NCBI GenBank assembly: GCA_022071975.1
Contig: JAJVIO010000048.1
Span: forward strand, 1-58,348
DNA length: 58,348 nt
Source of the DNA: Planctomycetota bacterium
Lineage (GTDB): Bacteria > Planctomycetota > UBA8742 > UBA2392
Direction: 5' to 3'
The notes under the pieces are model-generated. The model was given only the letters and a program-made list of their open reading frames with translations. It did not search any database and was not told where the DNA came from. The position numbers were made by a program, and so were the translations under genes. Below are positions 41,654 to 53,592 of the stretch, piece after piece (the first letter of the stretch is position 1; every line of letters begins with the position of its first letter).

Positions 41654-44464
41654 CTACTTGCCGCCTTGGATTGTGGCTTGGGTTGTGGCTGCGGGTTTTA
41701 CTTCGAAGGTTTGGTGCCACTTTTCTTCGGCCCCGGGCCAGGGGATTACTTTGTAGCGGCCGGGGGGCAATTGGCGGTCTTTGTATACGAACTCTAATCG
41801 CCCCTGGGGCAGCAGCTGGTCGGGGCTGCCTAAATGCACGTAGCGCGGCGTGGCGGCCACCACCTGGTCCAGCGCCAGCACCACCGGCGGGCGCGGCGCG
41901 TTCTCGCCGTACCACCAGGCGTCGAAGGGGCTGTCCGGCGAGCCACGGCCGCTGAAGGTGAGCGTCACGCGGCCAAATGGCTTGTAGTCGAGCTTGTCCA
42001 GCCGCAGCTCCTGCTCTTCGCGCGTCAGCGTCACCGTCACCCGGGCGAAGCTGTAGCTGTCGCCGGAGCTGCGCGAAACCAGCAACTGCACGCGCCCGAG
42101 TTCCATCTCGATGAAGTCGCCGGCCGTGTAGTCGCCGCATTCGCCGCGCTCGTGGTAGGCCATCACGTGGTAGAAGTCCGGGTCGTACACCTCGGCCTCT
42201 TCGTCGCCGGCATCCCGCAGGCGCAGCAGCCCCTCACCCGGGCGCACCATCTGTGTCGGCGTCACGGTTGCGCGGCCGGGGAAATCGACGTGCACGTCGG
42301 CGGACTCAGAACCCGCGTAAACGCTGACGAGGCGTCTGCCGCGGGGCGCGAAGGCGTACAGCATGCGCTCAGCGGCCCAGATCCGCTGCACGTCGCGGTC
42401 TTCTTCAATGTAGCCGCCGTAATCGCGGGTGAACTCGATGTCGTCATCGGCACCGAAGGCGTAGATAGCAGTCTGCTGCAGGCCGTCGTCGTCGAAATCG
42501 ACCGCCGGCTGCTCGTCGTGAAAGCCTTCGAACTCGAGCTGCAACAGCTCAAGGCCGGGCAGGGCATTGAGGGCGAAATCAAGGCGCGTGGGGCCGGCAC
42601 GGCCGAACTCGATGGGGCCGTAGAGTTCGTGGTCGGTGCCCAGCAGCTCCCAGCGGTAGCTGCCGGCGGGGATCAGCCAGCTGCGGGTGACGCCGGGTTG
42701 CAGCTGGTCGTAGTTTTCGTCGCGCTGGCGCATGGCGGCGTCCAAGGCGTAGAGGTGCTCCTCGGCGCCGTCCCAGGCGTCGTCGGGCAGCAGGTTGAGC
42801 AGGATGGGCTCGCCTTCGCTGCTGAGCAGGCCGGCGAGCTGCGCGTCGATGGTGATTCGCACGGTGTTGATCGCGAGCTCGTAGACGTCGCTGCGTTCCT
42901 CGTTGGGCTTGAGGGTGATCTCCACGGGCGGCAGGGTGGGGATCCAGACGGTGTAGTTGCCGGGCGTGAGCTCAAGGGCTTCGGTTTCGCCGGTTTCGGG
43001 GTCGTGGTCTACGCTGTATTGCCCGGGCTCGCGTTCCCAGCCGCCCAGCAGGCGCAACGAGGCGCGCTCGAGCTGCACGCCGCCGCAGCGGATGATGGGC
43101 TTCCAGCGCGCGCGGATGTCATCGCCGCCATAGAGCGTAATGCCGCGCGCCTCGAACGGGCTGACCTGGAAGCGCACGATGCTGCCGTCGGCGTTGCCGG
43201 GGAAGCTGCAAGTCAGCGTCCACCAGCCGGCCGGCACGTTGCGGATGGTGCCGGTCCAGACGCCGGTGGTGGAGTTCGCGAGCTCCCAATAGAACTCGTG
43301 GGCGTTGTCGGTGTCCTCGAGCCGCTCGTTGAGGCCGCAGGGGCCTGAGGAAATCAGCTCGAGCTGGGGGCCGTTGTCGCCGCCGGGCAACTCGCCGACC
43401 CACTCGATGCGCACGTTGAGAGTGGCGCTGCCCTCGGGGCGCAGGTAGAGGTTCAACTCGTTGCTGCCGGGCACGAGCTGCAGGGTAGCGGCGGCAAAGC
43501 CGTACACGGGGTGCCAGCCGACAGCGCCGAACTTCACGCAGGGCAGGTTGCGCAGTAGTATCGAGCCGTAGGCAGGTTCTTCATAGTACACGATCCGCGG
43601 TCGGCCATTGGGGAGGTGCGCGAAGCTGGTGGTGACGCTTTCCCGTGTGAACTCGCGTCGCTCCTCCTCGGTCCAGCCGGTCCACTGCGACTCCTCAATG
43701 GTGTCATGCGTGTTCTCCTGCATCGACAGCCATTCGTCCGCGGCCGAGCCCGCGTAGATCCACACGTTCTCGATTTGGGCGTCGGGCAGGGGCACGCCCC
43801 ATTCGTCGCGCGCCGTGATGTTCACCGAAGCGAACGGCGTCACCAAAACGTCGAGAGGCCGTGTTGAAGGATTTGCACCGATGCGGTGCATGGAGCACCC
43901 CAAGTCATACGGATCCACAATCGGATACCAACCTTTGGGAATCGGTACATGAAGGAGGGTGGCTTCCTCCATCTCTGTGTTCAGGATGACTTCGACCGGC
44001 TCATCTGGCAGGGCGTCTTGCCTGCAGATGCTGAGCGCAATCAGTCCGTGCTTGTCCGTAGGCCGCGGACTCGGCCTCTGCCTCTCTTGAAGATATGAAA
44101 AACCTGTTCCGGCTCCGGTGTAACCTGCCGGATGCAACTCGATGAATGTGTCCGCCACGGGCCGGTTGCTGCGGGTGTCGATCAGCCGCAGCCAGATGCG
44201 GCCCTTGGCCGGGTCGTTCTCGACCACGGGCGCGGGCGGCGGCGGGGGAAGCTCGCGCGGCAGCTCTGTTATCGAAGAATCCAGCGGCTTGTCCTGCAGC
44301 CGCGCTTCCAGGGGCCGGCTGCCCGCCAGGGGCTCGCCGTCCAGCGGCAGCTCGCTCGGCTTCAGCGGCTTGACGCGCGCCGGCGGCTCGTTCGCCTGCC
44401 AGAACGAGACCAGCACCAGCAGGCCGAGCAAGGCCAAGGCCACAACCAGGAATCGCTTCTGCAT
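41654..44464 (-). CDS. Large membrane-anchored extracytoplasmic protein
   Basis: A 936-residue protein from the ATG at 44464 (MQKRFLVVALALLGLLVLV). One N-terminal TM anchor is followed by a Pro-rich linker (ELPPPPPAPV). Next is a carboxypeptidase-regulatory-like beta domain (about residues 85-125, RIWLRLIDTRSNRPVADTFIEL), then further beta-sandwich-like segments with many Asp/Glu/Trp/Tyr residues. No protease or glycosidase motif is visible. The frame extends 19 codons upstream, but the MQKRF start opens the signal directly. The next gene upstream on the same strand is 168 bp away, and that gap contains only a GCGGGCTGGCAGCCCGC hairpin. Function unknown. Confidence 0.78.
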   Translation of the reverse strand: MQKRFLVVALALLGLLVLVSFWQANEPPARVKPLKPSELPLDGEPLAGSRPLEARLQDKPLDSSITELPRELPPPPPAPVVENDPAKGRIWLRLIDTRSNRPVADTFIELHPAGYTGAGTGFSYLQERQRPSPRPTDKHGLIALSICRQDALPDEPVEVILNTEMEEATLLHVPIPKGWYPIVDPYDLGCSMHRIGANPSTRPLDVLVTPFASVNITARDEWGVPLPDAQIENVWIYAGSAADEWLSMQENTHDTIEESQWTGWTEEERREFTRESVTTSFAHLPNGRPRIVYYEEPAYGSILLRNLPCVKFGAVGWHPVYGFAAATLQLVPGSNELNLYLRPEGSATLNVRIEWVGELPGGDNGPQLELISSGPCGLNERLEDTDNAHEFYWELANSTTGVWTGTIRNVPAGWWTLTCSFPGNADGSIVRFQVSPFEARGITLYGGDDIRARWKPIIRCGGVQLERASLRLLGGWEREPGQYSVDHDPETGETEALELTPGNYTVWIPTLPPVEITLKPNEERSDVYELAINTVRITIDAQLAGLLSSEGEPILLNLLPDDAWDGAEEHLYALDAAMRQRDENYDQLQPGVTRSWLIPAGSYRWELLGTDHELYGPIEFGRAGPTRLDFALNALPGLELLQLEFEGFHDEQPAVDFDDDGLQQTAIYAFGADDDIEFTRDYGGYIEEDRDVQRIWAAERMLYAFAPRGRRLVSVYAGSESADVHVDFPGRATVTPTQMVRPGEGLLRLRDAGDEEAEVYDPDFYHVMAYHERGECGDYTAGDFIEMELGRVQLLVSRSSGDSYSFARVTVTLTREEQELRLDKLDYKPFGRVTLTFSGRGSPDSPFDAWWYGENAPRPPVVLALDQVVAATPRYVHLGSPDQLLPQGRLEFVYKDRQLPPGRYKVIPWPGAEEKWHQTFEVKPAATTQATIQGGK

Positions 44465-44632
44465 ACAGGCGCCAGTAAGGGACGCCCCGGGGATGCACGA
44501 GTATACCCCCTCAAACGGCAAGCCGGCTCACGGGTTCACACATGCTTTCGCCGATTGCCAAAGCGGGCATGCGGCTTTGCGTACCTGCGGGTTGGACGCC
44601 CTTGCCACGTGCGGGCTGGCAGCCCGCATCAC

Positions 44633-45346
44633 CTAGCGCACCACGGCCGGGCCTTCGGGCAGCATGGCGGCCACGAGGTCGAGGCTGAGCGAGCCGTCCT
44701 CTTCCTCAATGCGGAACAGGGCATTGCCGTCTTTCGCCAGCAGGTGCCACAGCTTGCCGTCGCAACAGGGGCGCGCGAGCACGTCGGCGGCCTCGAACTC
44801 CATGGGCTTGCTGGTGAAGGCTTCCACCATGCCGCCCACCTGCTGCAGCACCATCTCGAGCGGGTAGCCGAAGGATTCGGCGATGTCTTTGAACTTGGGG
44901 CGGAAGGCCTGCATCAGGCCCTCGGTGTCTTTGGCGTTCAGCATGTCGCGCAGCTTAAGCGCGTACTCGACCATGGTTTTTTCGTCGCTGGGTTTGGCGC
45001 GGGCCAGCAGCTTCGCGAAGCCGTCCTGGGGCGAGTCGAAGCGCAGCTCGATCACGTGGGGCGGGTCGCCCGCCGGCAGCGGGATGTTTTCGGCGTTGCC
45101 GGTGTCCACGATGTCGCCGGTCTGGGCGTCCTGGACGCTGCAGTTCAGCTCGGCGTCCGGGGTCTTCCTGCTGATCTCGATGCGCAGCAGGTTGCCCTTG
45201 CCGACCAGCACCGGGTTCAGGGGCGCGGTGGTGAAGCCGGCCTCGCCCGATTCGCCGGTGTCGGCCTTCAGGATGGGAAAGCCGTTGATGGTGCCGGTTG
45301 CGTCGATGCCGCGGTAGTTTGCGCTGAGTTGCCAGATCTGTGCCAT
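44633..45346 (-). CDS. Conserved-looking protein of unknown function
   Basis: A 237-residue soluble protein with no signal peptide. The N-half is beta-rich (GTINGFPILKADTG, VGKGNLLRIEISRK). The C-half is helical, with LRDMLNAKDTEGLMQAFRPKFKDIAESFGYP followed by a beta segment ending KLWHLLAKDGNALFRIEEEDGS, which resembles an NTF2/SnoaL-like cone fold. No family is assigned. GGAGGCAACC precedes the ATG. It lies alone between repeat-rich gaps. Function unknown. Confidence 0.7.
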   Translation of the reverse strand: MAQIWQLSANYRGIDATGTINGFPILKADTGESGEAGFTTAPLNPVLVGKGNLLRIEISRKTPDAELNCSVQDAQTGDIVDTGNAENIPLPAGDPPHVIELRFDSPQDGFAKLLARAKPSDEKTMVEYALKLRDMLNAKDTEGLMQAFRPKFKDIAESFGYPLEMVLQQVGGMVEAFTSKPMEFEAADVLARPCCDGKLWHLLAKDGNALFRIEEEDGSLSLDLVAAMLPEGPAVVR

Positions 45347-45656
45347 GGTTGCCTCCGTGCCCGAGCCTAACCGCTGAGCGAAATCGTGCCCGAAAAAACC
45401 GGGGGTCGTTGACAGAATTCACTTTTCGCTCGTTCGGGGCACAGCGACCGGCGCTGCCGCCGCCGCCGGCCGGCGAAAAATCGGCGTCTCGAACGCCCGG
45501 AAAAACGCGGGCACCGGGACACGCGCGCGTGCCCAGCTGAGAAGCGCAACTTTCCTCTGCCTCGGAACGCAACCGCGAAGCACCGCCAAGTTGCTGTTCT
45601 TCGCGGCCGTTCGCGGCTCTTGGCGGTTGCCGCGTTGCCCCGAACCTGCAACCTGC
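45347..45656. repeat. Repeat-bearing gap with CGCGAAG-word inverted repeat
   Basis: No gene is seen in this 310-bp gap. From about 45567, CAACCGCGAAGCACCGCCAAG faces CTTCGCGGCCGTTCGCGGC and CTTGGCGGTTG. The 20-bp word CAACCGCGAAGCACCGCCAA recurs exactly near 51811, so this is a dispersed repeat. The left part has CGGGCACGATTTCGC / CGGGGCAC-like short stems only. Confidence 0.7.
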
Positions 45657-46067
45657 TTACGCCGCTTCGGCCTTGGCCTTCAGCTTCTGGGCCTGCTTCA
45701 GCGCCTGGCGGGCGTCGAGCTCGGCCGTTTTGCGCGCCGCGAAGATCTGCGGGTTGGTGACGGCCAGCAGCGACTCGAGCTGCTTGGCCATCTGCAGCAC
45801 CAGCTTCCAGAGCGGGAACAGCGGGTGCGCGCGCAGGATGGCGGCGTCGCGCTCGCGCACGCCGAACAGCTCGATGCGCTTGGCCTGTGCGGCGACCTGC
45901 GCGGCGTGGATGGCGTGGGCGTCCTGGGGGTCAACGGCCTGGATGGCCGCGTTGACCATATCCATCACGTCCTGCACCAGCCGCACAGCAGCGCAGAACG
46001 CGCCCTTGGCCTGTTCGTCGGTAAGGGGGGCCTCGTTGGCCATCCGCACCTGTTCTTCTTCGGTCAT
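45657..46067 (-). CDS. Small helical cytoplasmic protein of unknown function
   Basis: A 136-residue all-alpha protein from the ATG at 46067 (MTEEEQVRMANEAPLTDEQ), preceded by GGAG. It has two long amphipathic helices, an Ala/Gln/Lys-rich coiled-coil tail (ALKQAQKLKAKAEAA) and no TM segment. The frame upstream to 46103 lacks a better ribosome site. No family is recognised. It is downstream of secA on the same strand but separated by a palindromic repeat, so co-transcription is uncertain. Confidence 0.65.
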   Translation of the reverse strand: MTEEEQVRMANEAPLTDEQAKGAFCAAVRLVQDVMDMVNAAIQAVDPQDAHAIHAAQVAAQAKRIELFGVRERDAAILRAHPLFPLWKLVLQMAKQLESLLAVTNPQIFAARKTAELDARQALKQAQKLKAKAEAA

Positions 46068-46124
46068 GGTATGTCTCCGTAAAGGACCACCGGAAGCATA
46101 CAAGTGGGTGCGACACGGATTGGG

Positions 46125-46258
46125 GCAGCACAGTGGCGCGGGCTGCCAGCCCGCGAGCCCTTTCGTGGGGCCGGCTTCCAGCCTGCCGGCACGGGCGGGG
46201 CGCCCGTGCCACGTGCGGGCGGGGCGCCCGCATCACAGTTTGCGGACGGAACGTCCGC
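46125..46258. repeat. Palindromic repeat between secA and the helical protein gene
   Basis: It contains stems GCGGGCTGCCAGCCCGC, CCGGCTTCCAGCCTGCCGG, GGGCGGGGCGCCC and GCGGGCGGGGCGCCCGC. The CCACGTGCGGGC...GCCCGCATCAC block also occurs at about 44608-44632, so this belongs to the dispersed hairpin family. Confidence 0.7.
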
Positions 46259-46262
46259 GTTC

Positions 46263-49568
<3,306 letters not shown>

Positions 49569-49840
49569 TCTGATGCCCGTTCCGTCTCTCTGTAAAAGAA
49601 GCCTGAACCCCTTTTACGCAGCCGTCCTCATTTGTAACGCGCCAATCCCGCTCGGGCCCACCACCCCGGCGGTGCTATCGTCACAGGTGATCGGCCGTTA
49701 TACTCACGGCCGGGCGGTGGTGGGTCAAGCCTTCGCATTTAGTGAAGCCGATCATGACCTGCCAGAACGCACGCGTTTTGGCTACGGTTATTGGGAAACG
49801 ATTGACCGGGCTTCACTTGTTTCGGAAACCGGGGTCTCAG

Positions 49841-51340
49841 ATGACACGCAGGCTGACATTGCTGGCACTGGCGGCCCTGGCGCTGCCGTTGTTTCACGCG
49901 CCGGCCGACGCACAGGAACAGAAACGCGAAATCGAGCTGCGACTGGTGGCCCTGAGCCGCGGCTACGCGCGGCCGCTGGTCGGCACGGTCGCCCGTCTTC
50001 GCGGCGTGGCCGGCATCGACGCCGTGGAAGCCCTGGGGGCGGGCGGCGACGCCATGCGCTTCAAGGTCACCACCAGCCTTGACGACCAGGCCCTGGCCGA
50101 CGCGCTGAAGCTGAAAGTACAGGGTTCCGCGCCGGGCGCGCTGACGCTGGCGGCCGTGGACGACGCGCGCTCCCGCCATGCCGAGGCGCGCGGCACCGTG
50201 ATGCAGATCGCGCTGGCAATCATGGCGCAGCCCAAGCCGAGCTGGGGCCGCGACAGCAAACCGCTGTTCGAAGGTGCCCCCAGCCTGAAACAGAAGCTGG
50301 AGAAACTGGGCCTCAAGCCCGCGCTGCTGCAGGGCAACCTGTACAAGCTCGACGACTACCACATCGATGAAGAGTGGGAGGGCTCGGGCGGCGAGTACCG
50401 TATCTGGGCGGGCGACGAGTGGGAAGGCGTCTACGTGCCCAGCGACGACTGGTATTTCAGCGACGACCCCGAGGACACCAAGGACAAGCCCGTGAAGCCG
50501 GATTCACGCTTCGTGGGCATCCGCGTCTACCGCAGCCCCTGGAGCAGCAGCCTTTCATGGGTAGACATGGAAGGCCTGCAGCTTTCCGGCTTTGAAAGCA
50601 GCCGCGACGACACCAACGGCGAGGGCGAACTGTACATCAAGGAGGGCGCGGAGTGGCTGCACAACATCCTGCGCGCCCTGGCCGCCCTGCGCGTGCGCGA
50701 GCCCGACCGCAAGCTCGAACGCCTTCCCCAGGGCCGCGGCTGGATGATCATCTCGGAGCTTGGCGGCGACGACGAAGAGGCCGGCCTGCAGCGCTGGGAT
50801 CTGCGGCACTTTGACATCCAGGACTTCCGCCTCAGCTGGCGCGATGAAGACGGCCGCCTGATCGCCAACCTGAAAGTGCACCACCCCGCCCACCCGTTCT
50901 ACCTGGAGGCCGAGGTGGACACCAACCAGGTGATCGACGCCTGCAAGAAGACCATGAACAAGGAAGAGTTGAGCCAGTTGAAGCGTGCCGAGCTGGGAGA
51001 TGCGTTGACCTGGATCGTCGCGGCCGAGGAAAGTGTCGAGGTGTTCCAGCGCCGCCGCAATGAAGCGGCCGCAAACTTCGAGCGCATCCGCGAGGCGCTG
51101 AAGAAGGCGAGCGCCAAACACGCGCTCGACCAGTTGTGCGGCAGCCTGGACGACGCCGGGCTGGCCGGCCGCCTGGGCATTGAGCTGCCGAAGGATGGCG
51201 CGTTTGCCCCCGCGGAGTATCAGATTCGGCCCCAGATGCTGGGCGACGTGGAGATCAGCGTCGGCACGCCCCGCAGCGGCGGGCGTTACTGGGTGCTGGC
51301 CAACGCCGCCAGCGGCGAAGTGATCCGGAGCAGCCAATGA
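49841..51340 (+). CDS. Exported protein of unknown function
   Basis: A 499-residue protein from the ATG at 49841 (MTRRLTLLALAALALPLF), with a signal peptide ending near PADA. The frame opens earlier at 49742, but the extra 33 residues would bury the signal. The mature part is acidic and mixed alpha/beta, with a Trp/Asp/Glu-rich stretch (HIDEEWEGSGGEYRIWAGDEWEG) and a helical region near residues 390-440. No catalytic motif is recognised. TTATACT at about 49695 may be its -10 box. The stop overlaps the downstream lipoprotein gene by 4 bp, so they are co-translated. Function unknown. Confidence 0.72.
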   Translation: MTRRLTLLALAALALPLFHAPADAQEQKREIELRLVALSRGYARPLVGTVARLRGVAGIDAVEALGAGGDAMRFKVTTSLDDQALADALKLKVQGSAPGALTLAAVDDARSRHAEARGTVMQIALAIMAQPKPSWGRDSKPLFEGAPSLKQKLEKLGLKPALLQGNLYKLDDYHIDEEWEGSGGEYRIWAGDEWEGVYVPSDDWYFSDDPEDTKDKPVKPDSRFVGIRVYRSPWSSSLSWVDMEGLQLSGFESSRDDTNGEGELYIKEGAEWLHNILRALAALRVREPDRKLERLPQGRGWMIISELGGDDEEAGLQRWDLRHFDIQDFRLSWRDEDGRLIANLKVHHPAHPFYLEAEVDTNQVIDACKKTMNKEELSQLKRAELGDALTWIVAAEESVEVFQRRRNEAAANFERIREALKKASAKHALDQLCGSLDDAGLAGRLGIELPKDGAFAPAEYQIRPQMLGDVEISVGTPRSGGRYWVLANAASGEVIRSSQ

Positions 51341-51765
51341 AACGCCTGCTGATCGTGCTGACCTGCGCGCTGTGCCTCGCCGCCTGCGGCGACGACTCGG
51401 CTGCCGGCAACGGCAAGCGCATCGTGGAACAGGATAAGTTGCACGCGCCGGGAATACCGCTCGATGCGGTGGACGAATCAGTGCAGACCGAGGCCGTGGC
51501 GGGCAGCATGCGGACAATCGCGCAGCAGCTCAAGCTGAAGCTTGCTGTAGACTACAACGGTGATCTCGCCAGGCTGTCGAAGGATTTCAGCGGGCCCATG
51601 AATGCGACCAAGCTGACAAAGCTGGGGTTGACCGAGCAGACCCTCACCGGGAGCTTCTACAAGCCCACCGATTTCAACCTCTCGTTCAGCGGGAAGACCG
51701 TGACGATCACCGCGCTGTCCCCGGGCACACGCGGCTACACAAAACAGGATTACTCAATCAGCTAG
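51337..51765 (+). CDS. Small lipoprotein, partner of the 49841 gene
   Basis: A 142-residue lipoprotein with lipobox CLAAC (Cys17). The mature part has a charged helical segment (AVAGSMRTIAQQLKLKLAVDYNGDLARL), then a small beta domain ending LSPGTRGYTKQDYSIS, with pilin-tail-like features. No family is assigned. Its start overlaps the preceding gene, so it likely acts with that exported protein. Confidence 0.7.
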   Translation: MKRLLIVLTCALCLAACGDDSAAGNGKRIVEQDKLHAPGIPLDAVDESVQTEAVAGSMRTIAQQLKLKLAVDYNGDLARLSKDFSGPMNATKLTKLGLTEQTLTGSFYKPTDFNLSFSGKTVTITALSPGTRGYTKQDYSIS

Positions 51766-51807
51766 TACCGCGTCAGGCAAGTTTGCCGCCAGTTGCAGTC
51801 CGGCTTG

Positions 51808-51900
51808 AAATGCAACCGCGAAGCACCGCCAAGGACCGCGAAGATTCACTCTTGGCGGTCCTTTGCGGCTCTTAGCGGTTGGCACTTCGTTCGAAACCTG
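51808..51900. repeat. CGCGAAG-word inverted repeat
   Basis: GCAACCGCGAAGCACCGCCA then AGGACCGCGAAG faces CTTGGCGGTCCTTTGCGGCTCTTAGCGGTTG, a near-palindrome sharing its first 20 bases with the repeat near 45567. It lies downstream of the lipoprotein gene. Confidence 0.8.
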
Positions 51901-51965
51901 TAACTGCCGTATGACTTCGATGACAGTGTACTAGCGCATTTTCACGGTTCGTTTGCAGTCGTACT

Positions 51966-52157
51966 GGCCCGAAGGGCCTAGCTAGGGTAGCCGGGGGCGT
52001 AAGCCCCCGGATCCTGGAGTCGCGGAGCCGCGCGCCCGAAGGGCCGCCTAACCCCGCACTGCACCTTTTAGGCGGCCCTTACGGGCGCTTGGGCATTCGC
52101 TTGCAGCACTCCGGGGGCTCACGCCCCCGGCAACCGTAGCGGGCCCCTTCGGGGCCT
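51966..52157. repeat. About 190-bp multi-hairpin element, copy 2
   Basis: Same stem order as 17076-17268: GGCCCGAAGGGCC, CCGGGGGCGTAAGCCCCCGG, a GGGCCGCCTAA / TTAGGCGGCCC pair, CCGGGGGCTCACGCCCCCGG and GGCCCCTTCGGGGCC. It fills part of the 51766-52257 gap, where no gene is seen. Confidence 0.8.
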
Positions 52158-52195
52158 GGGCAGGCTGGCAGCCTGCCCCACGCGGGGACGTTCCT

Positions 52196-52259
52196 AGCCC
52201 GGATATTGCATGGAACTTCGTCGCGAAAGCAGCAGATGGCTCCGTGCAATATCCGGGCT
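52196..52259. terminator. 15-bp inverted repeat between convergent genes
   Basis: AGCCCGGATATTGCA (52196-52210) and TGCAATATCCGGGCT (52245-52259) are perfect reverse complements around a 34-nt loop. The right arm overlaps the stop codon of the aconitase-like gene. It is likely a terminator or another dispersed palindrome. Confidence 0.6.
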
Positions 52260-53517
52260 ACATTTTCGGCCTTCTGCCTGACAGCTTGCTGTCGCGCTGC
52301 GGCTGCTGGTCCAGCCGTTCCGGGTGGACGATCGCGCCGGCGCAGGCGGCCGTGGCGGCCGCCACCACTCCCGCGCGCCAGCAGCCTTGAGGCGCAACCA
52401 CGCCGGTAACCAGGCCGGGTTTGCCCTCCAGCAGCGCCGCCGCGGGTGTGCCCGGCGGGTGCAGCTGCACTCCAAGCTCGACCAGTTGCTCAACTACGTC
52501 CGCGTCCAGTGCGCGCTGGTAGGTCTCGCGGGTGTCGGGCACCACGAAGCACTCGACCTGCGGGTTCTTGCGGCGCAGCTTGATGATCTCCAGCGCCTGC
52601 TGCAGGGCAATCAGGCCGCCGTTGATCACGACGCGCGTCACCGGCTCGCCGCTGGCTTCCCCCACCGTGCGCCACTTCTCGACCCCTTCGGGGGGCACCA
52701 CGTTCAGTTGCGCGTGGCTGATGTCCAGCCCGGCGCGGTGCGCGTAGGCCGCCTCTTTCTCGGGCTCGATAGTCGTGTACGGCCGCGCGATGCGCTTGTT
52801 CAGCTCGGCCACGGCTGCGCGGTCGGGCGGGCAGAAGGCGGCCGCCACGCCGGCGTGCGCGGCCTGCCCGCACAGGGCGATGCGGTCGTCCAGGCTGAGT
52901 GTGGCCAGGCCCTCGCCGCCAAGCTCCAGCGCGCGGCCGACCAGGCGGTCGCGGGTCAGCTCGCGCCTCAGGGTGAAGAAGACGTCACGGCCGGAAACCA
53001 GCGCCTGCCGTTGACCTGTCAAGTCAACGCGCACGGCCGCGGGCACGGTCTGCGACAGCGGCTTGCCGGCCAGCAGTGAAGCGATGTCGCGGATGGTGAC
53101 ACGCAGGCCCAGCGCGCCGATGCCGCCCAGGCGATGAACTTCGGGCAGGTTGGCGACGGCCAGCTCGCCGGGCACGACCAGCGAATGCTCGAGCACATGG
53201 GCCAGCTCGCAGCCGGCGGCCGGGATCACGCGCTTGATGCCGGCCTGCGCGGCGACCTCGTTCAGTTGCTTGCGGCGGTTGGCGGCGGCGGCGTCGGGCG
53301 CGGGCAGGTTGTCTTCGCTGAACAGGATGACGCGGTCAGGCTCCGGGATTTCTTCGCCGCCCGCCAGCAGGTAAGCCTTCAGCGCGGCCAGGCCGTCGCG
53401 CGGGCCCAGGATGACCAGGTGCGGCCGAACCTCGATGCGCTCACCGGGCGCGATGTTGCGCGCATCGGTGCAGCCCTGCAACAGGCGAACAACAGCGGTT
53501 TGCGGCGTGTGGGGCAT
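52258..53517 (-). CDS. Aconitase-superfamily protein apparently lacking Fe-S cluster cysteines
   Basis: A 419-residue protein from the ATG at 53517. Segments align by eye with the LeuC/aconitase large-subunit fold: VTIRDIASLLAGKPLSQTVP, RVDLTGQ...RDVFFTLRREL, ALELGGEGLATLSLDDRIALC and a C-terminal VAAATAACAGAIVHPERLD. The positions of the three cluster cysteines seem lost: the GSCTN(G) motif reads as VINGGL and the PGCSAC motif as HPPGTPAAA. No TDSHT motif is seen. It would therefore be a cluster-free pseudoenzyme or a new activity. It lies next to purL and 4 kb from a normal acnA. A LarA-type racemase was considered and does not fit. Confidence 0.65.
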   Translation of the reverse strand: MPHTPQTAVVRLLQGCTDARNIAPGERIEVRPHLVILGPRDGLAALKAYLLAGGEEIPEPDRVILFSEDNLPAPDAAAANRRKQLNEVAAQAGIKRVIPAAGCELAHVLEHSLVVPGELAVANLPEVHRLGGIGALGLRVTIRDIASLLAGKPLSQTVPAAVRVDLTGQRQALVSGRDVFFTLRRELTRDRLVGRALELGGEGLATLSLDDRIALCGQAAHAGVAAAFCPPDRAAVAELNKRIARPYTTIEPEKEAAYAHRAGLDISHAQLNVVPPEGVEKWRTVGEASGEPVTRVVINGGLIALQQALEIIKLRRKNPQVECFVVPDTRETYQRALDADVVEQLVELGVQLHPPGTPAAALLEGKPGLVTGVVAPQGCWRAGVVAAATAACAGAIVHPERLDQQPQRDSKLSGRRPKM

Positions 53518-53528
53518 GGTCTGAACTT

Positions 53529-53590
53529 CAATTCTCAATGTCCAATGACCAATTGTTTCGGACATTGGTCATTGGTTATTGGACATTGCT
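53529..53590. repeat. Heptamer-period inverted repeat (CAATGTC words)
   Basis: Left arm CAATTCT CAATGTC CAATGAC CAATTGT and right arm CATTGGT CATTGGT TATTGGA CATTGCT keep exact 7-bp period and are reverse complements. The repeat begins 3 bp after the purL stop and ends just before the aconitase-like gene, so it separates two same-strand genes. Confidence 0.85.
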
Positions 53591-53592
53591 TT

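Noticed and set aside
52258..53517. Nickel-dependent lactate racemase (LarA)
   Set aside because: The N-terminal half could suggest it, but the RDV..T.R.EL...ALELGGEGLATLSLDDR segment and the C-terminal layout follow the aconitase/LeuC fold.
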